DNA from: Companilactobacillus suantsaicola | GTDB taxonomy: Bacteria > Bacillota > Bacilli > Lactobacillales > Lactobacillaceae | Direction of reading: 5' to 3' | DNA length: 59,808 bases | NCBI RefSeq assembly: GCF_004745525.1 | Contig: NZ_RKLY01000017.1 | Coordinates: forward strand, 1 to 59,808 | Shown: piece after piece, positions 56,011-59,808 of the stretch | How the letters are laid out: the number at the start of each line of letters is the position of its first letter | Position numbering within the stretch: position 1 is the stretch's first letter | Notes under the pieces: model-generated | What the model saw: only the letters and a program-made list of their open reading frames with translations | Told to the model about the DNA's origin: nothing | Databases searched by the model: none | Program-made: the position numbers and the translations under genes

Positions 56011-56751
56011 ATGTTAGTAGATATAAGTAACATTTTAAAGAATGATTCTGATCAGGATATTGCGAAACAATTAGGTATTTCAGCGACCGAAATTGAATTG
56101 ATTAAGAATAAACAACTTTATCCACCACAGACTTTAACCAAAAAGATTATTCAGCTCGCAAAACATCCAACAACTGTCACGCAACCAGCTTTAGAGAAAA
56201 ATTTTCAATTTGGTCAAACTATCAAACTTAGACGGGTAATTATTTCTATCATCTTCATTATTTTTGTTAGTCTCTTGTTCACTGGTTTTGGTTATCAACC
56301 TTTCTGGGTATTTCTATTAGTTGTTTTAATTGGTTTATTTGTAACTTTACCAAGTTGTTTTAACGATTATTGGCTGATCAACGAAAAAAATATTAAAGCG
56401 GTTGAATTTAATAACCTAGGAATAATCAAATTAGCCCAATTATTACATTTAACCCCCCTACCTCAAAGAGTGATTTCTTATTCAGAAATTGACCACATTA
56501 ATATTTTTTACCACAAAAGAATTCGAACTAGCCCGTTCGACATCAATCCTGACATTTTTCAATTAACATGTACGTTGAAGAACAACCAAGAATTAACTAT
56601 TAATGTCAACGCCAAGCTTGAAGAAGAACTGATCGACCTGGTTGCCGAATTGAATTATCAAAACGTCGCGGTTTATGATCAACAAAAAGTTATTTTGGCG
56701 CTGTCTAAAAAGCAGAATCTCTTTCAAAGATTTAATCATGGTTTTCCATAA
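56011..56751 (+). CDS. HTH-like and two-helix membrane protein of the ABC operon
   Basis: This 246-residue protein begins with a helix-turn-helix-like region (about 10-45, DIAKQLGISATEIELIKNKQL). Two membrane helices follow (about 74-92 and 96-113), then a C-terminal domain of beta strands (YSEIDHINIFYHKRIRTSPF) resembling a bacterial PH-like domain. AGGAGG precedes the ATG at 56011. It lies 16 bases after the permease and may be an accessory or immunity factor for the transporter. I do not recognise a named family. Confidence 0.7.
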   Translation: MLVDISNILKNDSDQDIAKQLGISATEIELIKNKQLYPPQTLTKKIIQLAKHPTTVTQPALEKNFQFGQTIKLRRVIISIIFIIFVSLLFTGFGYQPFWVFLLVVLIGLFVTLPSCFNDYWLINEKNIKAVEFNNLGIIKLAQLLHLTPLPQRVISYSEIDHINIFYHKRIRTSPFDINPDIFQLTCTLKNNQELTINVNAKLEEELIDLVAELNYQNVAVYDQQKVILALSKKQNLFQRFNHGFP

Positions 56752-56799
56752 AAAAATCCCCTCATCTGGACACTCCAAAATGAGGGGATTTATTTTTTT
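56751..56799. terminator. Bidirectional terminator
   Basis: AAAAAATCCCCTCAT pairs with ATGAGGGGATTTATTTTTTT around a 15-base loop, between the ABC operon and the convergent LysM gene. Confidence 0.87.
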
Positions 56800-56802
56800 A
56801 AA

Positions 56803-57504
56803 TTAGCCGATAACTTCAACTGTGGCGCTAGTTACTCCATATGAAGGAATCGATGAACTTGGCATTGCAACATCCAATTGTTGAGAATTGCTGTAAGCAA
56901 ATGAACCTGTATCATTAACTGTTCTGTATAGTACTGTTCCGTCAGCTAAAGTGATCTTCAATTGTGTTCCTTTAGGGAAGACTGAAAGATTAGCGGCGAC
57001 ACCACTATAACCCATATTTGAACCTAAAACGGCTGGATCATAGAAACTAACTTTGAAAGTTCCACTAGCAGTTGTGCTGGTAGTACTTGAAGTTGTAGTA
57101 CTTGAAGTTGTGGTACTTGCAGCTTGAGTAGTTGCGCTTGCTGTTGAATCTGCCTGTGTCGTACTTGTTTGTTGTGTTTGATCAGTTGTATTTGTATCTG
57201 TTGTTGGTAAAACATTTTGATTATCTGTATTTGTTTGAGTTGTTGTAGAAGTGGTTGAACCTGGTAAAGTAATTAGATCACCAGGGAAAATTAAATCGAA
57301 TCCCCCAACTTCACGACCATTAGCTTGCTCTAATTCGGAAATACTAATCCCGTTAGCTTCAGCGATGCTCTTATAAGTATCACCTTTTTCAACCTTAACT
57401 TGGTTATTACCAGTTGAAACTGCGGCTTGAGCAGTATTGGTTGAAGTGAATACTCCCATTAATGCTACTGTACTTAATAAAGCGATTGATAAAACTTTTT
57501 TCAT
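56803..57504 (-). CDS. Secreted LysM and 3D-domain cell-wall protein
   Basis: This 233-residue exported protein has a signal peptide (1-28, cleavage near AQAAVS). A LysM peptidoglycan-binding domain spans about 36-80 (VEKGDTYKSIAEANGISISE, FPGDLITLPG). A long Thr/Ser/Gln linker leads to a C-terminal 3D/double-psi barrel domain (FYDPAVLGSNMGYSG, YRTVNDTG, LDVAMPS). That domain is nearly identical to the one in the product at 13070-13771, which lacks LysM. AAGGATG lies before the ATG. Bound to the wall by LysM, it may act as a peptidoglycan hydrolase. Confidence 0.88.
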   Translation of the reverse strand: MKKVLSIALLSTVALMGVFTSTNTAQAAVSTGNNQVKVEKGDTYKSIAEANGISISELEQANGREVGGFDLIFPGDLITLPGSTTSTTTQTNTDNQNVLPTTDTNTTDQTQQTSTTQADSTASATTQAASTTTSSTTTSSTTSTTASGTFKVSFYDPAVLGSNMGYSGVAANLSVFPKGTQLKITLADGTVLYRTVNDTGSFAYSNSQQLDVAMPSSSIPSYGVTSATVEVIG

Positions 57505-57679
57505 GAATTAATTACATCCTTATTTTTTATTGTTTAGCTCTTGTTTATGGTGCTTATATTAGCAGGCCAGTATTACGTGACCACGACCACCAAGTTACAA
57601 TTTCAGGATATAATGTAATTTTAGTAACACTTATGAAACATGTTGAAAAATATTTTTATAAAAGTATCAAGTACTTTTA

Positions 57680-57708
57680 TTGTGATGAAAATATATTCAT
57701 GATATAGT
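57680..57708 (+). promoter_or_regulatory. Promoter of the YitT-like gene
   Basis: TTGTGA and TATAGT are separated by 17 bases. The ATG of the gene is only seven bases beyond the -10 box, so the transcript probably starts at or next to the start codon. Confidence 0.6.
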
Positions 57709-57715
57709 TATATAT

Positions 57716-58318
57716 ATGAAGAATAAGAAAAAGAGAATTTCCGCAAAACTACTAATGATGTTAGTTGCTTTGGAACTTATCGCATTCAGTCTTAATATGT
57801 TCTTCGAACCGCATAGTATAGCGGCTGGTGGTGCCACAGGTATCGCTATCTTGCTACAGGCAGGATGGAAAATTCCAACATTCATCTCGGTTCTTTTCAT
57901 AAATATTGTGATGTTAGTACTGGCTTACATACATTTAGATCGACAAACCACCATCAAATTAGCAATCGGAAGTTTCGCACTTCCCCTACTCCTTTATATC
58001 ACTCCGGTTTACAATTTAATTCCAAATAGTCGTGTTATTTCTATTATAGTAGGAAGTATTATTTTTGGAATTGGTCTTGCAATACTCTATACCCTCAACA
58101 TGTCTAGTGGAGGGACTACGGTACCGCCAATGATTATTTACAAAAACTTTGGTATCGAGAAATATATTAGTTTATTCATAATTGATGGTTTCGTCTGTCT
58201 AGGAAATTTCGTTTTAAGCGACGTGATTTCATTTCTACTGGCAGTTATGTCAGTTGCCATCTCTAGCTTAGCAATTAAAGGTTTCGGTATTTTCCATCAA
58301 CGACACATTACAGAATAA
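57716..58318 (+). CDS. YitT/DUF161 family membrane protein, without the usual C-terminal domain
   Basis: This 200-residue integral membrane protein has five or six hydrophobic segments and the YitT-family stretch FEPHSIAAGGATGIAILLQ. The second conserved block is LNMSSGGTTVPPMIIYKNFG. Most YitT proteins are near 280 residues and end in a cytoplasmic DUF2179 domain, which is absent. The function is unknown. No ribosome binding site lies before the ATG, and the promoter is immediately upstream. An ATG 13 codons later also has no good site. Confidence 0.85.
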   Translation: MKNKKKRISAKLLMMLVALELIAFSLNMFFEPHSIAAGGATGIAILLQAGWKIPTFISVLFINIVMLVLAYIHLDRQTTIKLAIGSFALPLLLYITPVYNLIPNSRVISIIVGSIIFGIGLAILYTLNMSSGGTTVPPMIIYKNFGIEKYISLFIIDGFVCLGNFVLSDVISFLLAVMSVAISSLAIKGFGIFHQRHITE

Positions 58319-58367
58319 AAGACGCCCATATCAAAGCATTTAGTGTTTTGACATAGGCATCTTTTTT
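58319..58367. terminator. Bidirectional terminator
   Basis: AAGACGCCCATATCAAA pairs imperfectly with TTTTGACATAGGCATCTTTTTT, between the YitT gene and the convergent DUF3862-like gene. Confidence 0.75.
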
Positions 58368-59007
58368 ATTTTAAGTTAGTTTGTGACTTGGCAACAATCT
58401 GATTGTGGGACAATTTAATTTGAATCGACGCATTTTGGGTTGGATCTAACTCTGATAAGTCTGATACGTATGTTAAAGTTCTGACGCCATTGATATCAGA
58501 ATAATCATCTGGATCACCCAATAAATTAACGACCCGATTGTAACTATCACCAACATTTAGTTTTTGATAATCGGTTAAAGTCAAAGTTTTCTCACGGTCA
58601 ATATTCAATCCTTGAATTGACTTAGAAGCAGCGTGACCATTTTCAAAAGTAATTTGAATCGTTACATTACCTTGATCAGCAGTCCCTTTCCAAGTTACAT
58701 TAGAAATCGCACTACTTTGAATTTGAGTTTCAGCAGGATTTCCTAATAACTTGTAAATAACTTTTTTAGAATATCCTTTGTTACCAGTTTTAATTGAATT
58801 ATATTTTGTAATTAATGAAGGCGACTTCTCAGCTTTTTGCTGTTCTTTTAAGGTTTTTCTTTCTTCAAAAGAAATCTGATCAGCCTTATCTGAATAGAAG
58901 GAATAATTAGCCACATAAGTTGTTGCAGATACTACAACGATAATTGAAATAATTGTGATCCAGAACCAGTTTCTCTTGTAAAATGGTTTCTTTTCATTTT
59001 CTGTCAA
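58366..59007 (-). CDS. Membrane-anchored DUF3862-like (BamE/BLIP-fold) protein
   Basis: This 213-residue protein has an N-terminal membrane anchor (about 12-33, after a basic KKPFYKRNW). Two similar modules follow at about 65-135 and 145-213. Each starts YxSIKTGNKGYSKKVIYKLLGNP or YQKLNVGDSYNRVVNLLGDP, a pattern of the DUF3862/SmpA-type fold. It is expected outside the membrane. Its role is unknown. It is divergent from the tmRNA gene. Confidence 0.75.
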   Translation of the reverse strand: MTENEKKPFYKRNWFWITIISIIVVVSATTYVANYSFYSDKADQISFEERKTLKEQQKAEKSPSLITKYNSIKTGNKGYSKKVIYKLLGNPAETQIQSSAISNVTWKGTADQGNVTIQITFENGHAASKSIQGLNIDREKTLTLTDYQKLNVGDSYNRVVNLLGDPDDYSDINGVRTLTYVSDLSELDPTQNASIQIKLSHNQIVAKSQTNLK

Positions 59008-59106
59008 AATTATTAACCTCCATCTGCACCCCGTATTTTACCAATATTTACTGAAAGTAGTATCAAAAAGGCACTATTATTTTCATGTAAAAAATAGCTT
59101 AATTAT

Positions 59107-59135
59107 TTGCTTAATTATCCTAAATTCGATATTAT
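59107..59135 (+). promoter_or_regulatory. Promoter of the tmRNA gene
   Basis: TTGCTT and TATTAT are separated by 17 bases, ending 16 bases before the mature 5' end of the tmRNA. Confidence 0.6.
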
Positions 59136-59151
59136 AATAAGTGGACACCAT

Positions 59152-59513
59152 GGGGGTGTTCTGGATTCGACATGTGTAGTAGCGTGCAGGCTGCACTTAG
59201 GGCCTTGCGTCCCTTTAAAACGCACAGTTTATTATAACTGCAAAAAATAATAATAACTACGCATTAGCTGCCTAAAAACAGTCTAAGCGTGATCCATTCT
59301 AATTTCGCCCAAGGGTTGGAAATGGGTCTCAAATTTATTGGGCTACGTTTAACTGTGCATCCTGAATAGTTAAAAAGAGATCATCGGGATAGTCACTGTG
59401 GTTAGCCGGGTCGTATGGCGTTCATGATGGCGAAATTTCAAATGATACGACTATGAGTGTAGAGGCTTGCATAGCATTATGCTTGGACAGGGGTTCAATT
59501 CCCCTCACCTCCA
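59152..59513 (+). ncRNA. ssrA: Transfer-messenger RNA
   Basis: This 362-base tmRNA rescues stalled ribosomes. The 5' end GGGGGTGTTCTGGATTCGAC and the 3' end with TTCAATTCCCC and CACCTCCA are conserved, and GGGGGTG pairs with CACCTCC to form the acceptor stem. The resume codon and tag frame at 59240-59275 encode AKNNNNYALAA followed by TAA. The final CCA is not encoded and must be added. Confidence 0.97.
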
Positions 59514-59528
59514 TTTTGCACAATTCAG

Positions 59529-59573
59529 CCAGTTATATTGAGGCTTAAAAGCCTTGGTATTACTGGTTTTTTA
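59529..59573 (+). terminator. Terminator of the tmRNA gene
   Basis: CCAGTTATATTGAGGC pairs with GCCTTGGTATTACTGG with a few mismatches and is followed by TTTTTTATTTTT. Confidence 0.75.
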
Positions 59574-59601
59574 TTTTTAAATTTCATATTATTTCACAAA
59601 T

Positions 59602-59624
59602 ATGTCAATCAAAATGTCAATCAA
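59602..59624. repeat. Tandem 11-base direct repeat downstream of tmRNA
   Basis: ATGTCAATCAA occurs twice, separated by one A. Such closely spaced repeats can be arm-type sites for a phage integrase, and the tmRNA 3' end is a common phage attachment site. No integrase gene is present. Confidence 0.35.
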
Positions 59625-59689
59625 TTTTAAAAAAAGCAAAAAATAAAATACAGAACGTGGAAGCGGTTTTTAGAGAAATTAGTAAAAAG

Positions 59690-59763
59690 AAAGAGTTTGG
59701 GACAAAAGTCCTAGATGACAAAAATAAGGTCCAGAAATCCTAATGATTTCTGGACCTTATTTC
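59690..59763 (+). repeat. Hairpin element related to the stop-codon-anchored family (copy G)
   Basis: This starts AAGAGTTTGGGACAAAAGTC, comparable with AGAGCGGGACAGGACA of element D. It continues to a stem AAATAAGGTCCAGAAATC and its complement, ending CTTATTTC. The layout follows type 2 elements, but the sequence is more diverged and it is not joined to a stop codon. Confidence 0.6.
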
Positions 59764-59808
59764 TATATACTAGTAAAGAAACGTCTTCAGTCGTTTCACC
59801 GCCAAGTA

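Noticed and set aside
57560-57640. Possible WalR box upstream of the LysM-3D gene (TGTAAT and TGTTAC segments)
   Set aside because: The two half-sites are on opposite strands and lack the five-base spacing, unlike the exact match at 13874.
59570-59640. Minus-strand frame reading LKLIDILIDIFVK as a possible integrase C-terminus
   Set aside because: It is too short, mostly produced by the 11-base direct repeat, and lacks any integrase catalytic motif.

Overview
The window looks like a chromosomal segment of a low-GC Gram-positive lactic acid bacterium (Lactobacillaceae). AGGAGG-type ribosome binding sites are everywhere. T-box, LicT-type antiterminator and cre signals are present, as are two LTA synthase genes and a tmRNA whose tag ends YALAA. 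The gallotannin genes resemble those of Lactiplantibacillus plantarum, while the quinol nitric oxide reductase and overall gene mix would also fit Companilactobacillus. The genus is my inference. No rRNA, tRNA or CRISPR array was seen.

Layout. 1-7.2 kb: an IS30-type transposase tail, pgi, a VanZ-like protein and two tandem LTA synthase genes. 7.2-14.6 kb: a GyrI-like protein, an OmpR/EnvZ-type two-component system, a Cof-type HAD phosphatase, an alcohol dehydrogenase-like reductase, a 3D-domain wall protein and an FMN reductase. 14.7-22.2 kb: a sugar locus with a GntR regulator, a PTS IIC, a GH38 alpha-mannosidase and a domain-swapped GH3 glycosidase. 22.3-25.3 kb: coaBC and an unrecognised 364-residue protein. 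25.3-33.4 kb: on the minus strand, LysR, UvrD-like helicase, AraC, tannase, then the UbiD/UbiX/LpdD gallate decarboxylase genes. Together these could convert gallotannins to gallate and then pyrogallol. 33.5-38.4 kb: a DUF554 protein, a second HAD phosphatase, a quinol nitric oxide reductase and a Fic pseudogene. 38.4-42.9 kb: a beta-glucoside operon (BglG/LicT, PTS IIBCA, GH1) with a full promoter/cre/antiterminator leader. 42.9-47.2 kb: two PspC proteins, an L,D-transpeptidase, an IS200/IS605-type TnpB element, a small SRPBCC-like protein and an XRE-TPR regulator. 47.4-53 kb: a methionine uptake operon (MetQ, M20 peptidase, MetN, MetI, second MetQ) with two T-box leaders. 53.3-59.0 kb: an ABC transporter with a LytTR regulator built on a degenerate ABC ATPase, a LysM-3D protein, a YitT protein and a DUF3862-like protein. 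59.15-59.5 kb: the tmRNA gene.

The most unusual signal is a family of long dispersed hairpin elements (about 11.0-11.4, 35.1-35.4 and 47.4-47.5 kb, with a looser relative at 59.7 kb). Five of them begin exactly at the TAG stop codon of the neighbouring gene, always in the same polarity. They share outer arms but carry at least three different interior palindromes, and one pair shows compensatory base-pair changes. A second, unrelated palindrome family lies at 12.4-13.0 kb. Other notable points are a LexA-like box and an RBS-masking hairpin in front of tnpB, a predicted leaderless yitT gene and a WalR-like box upstream of a wall-protein gene.
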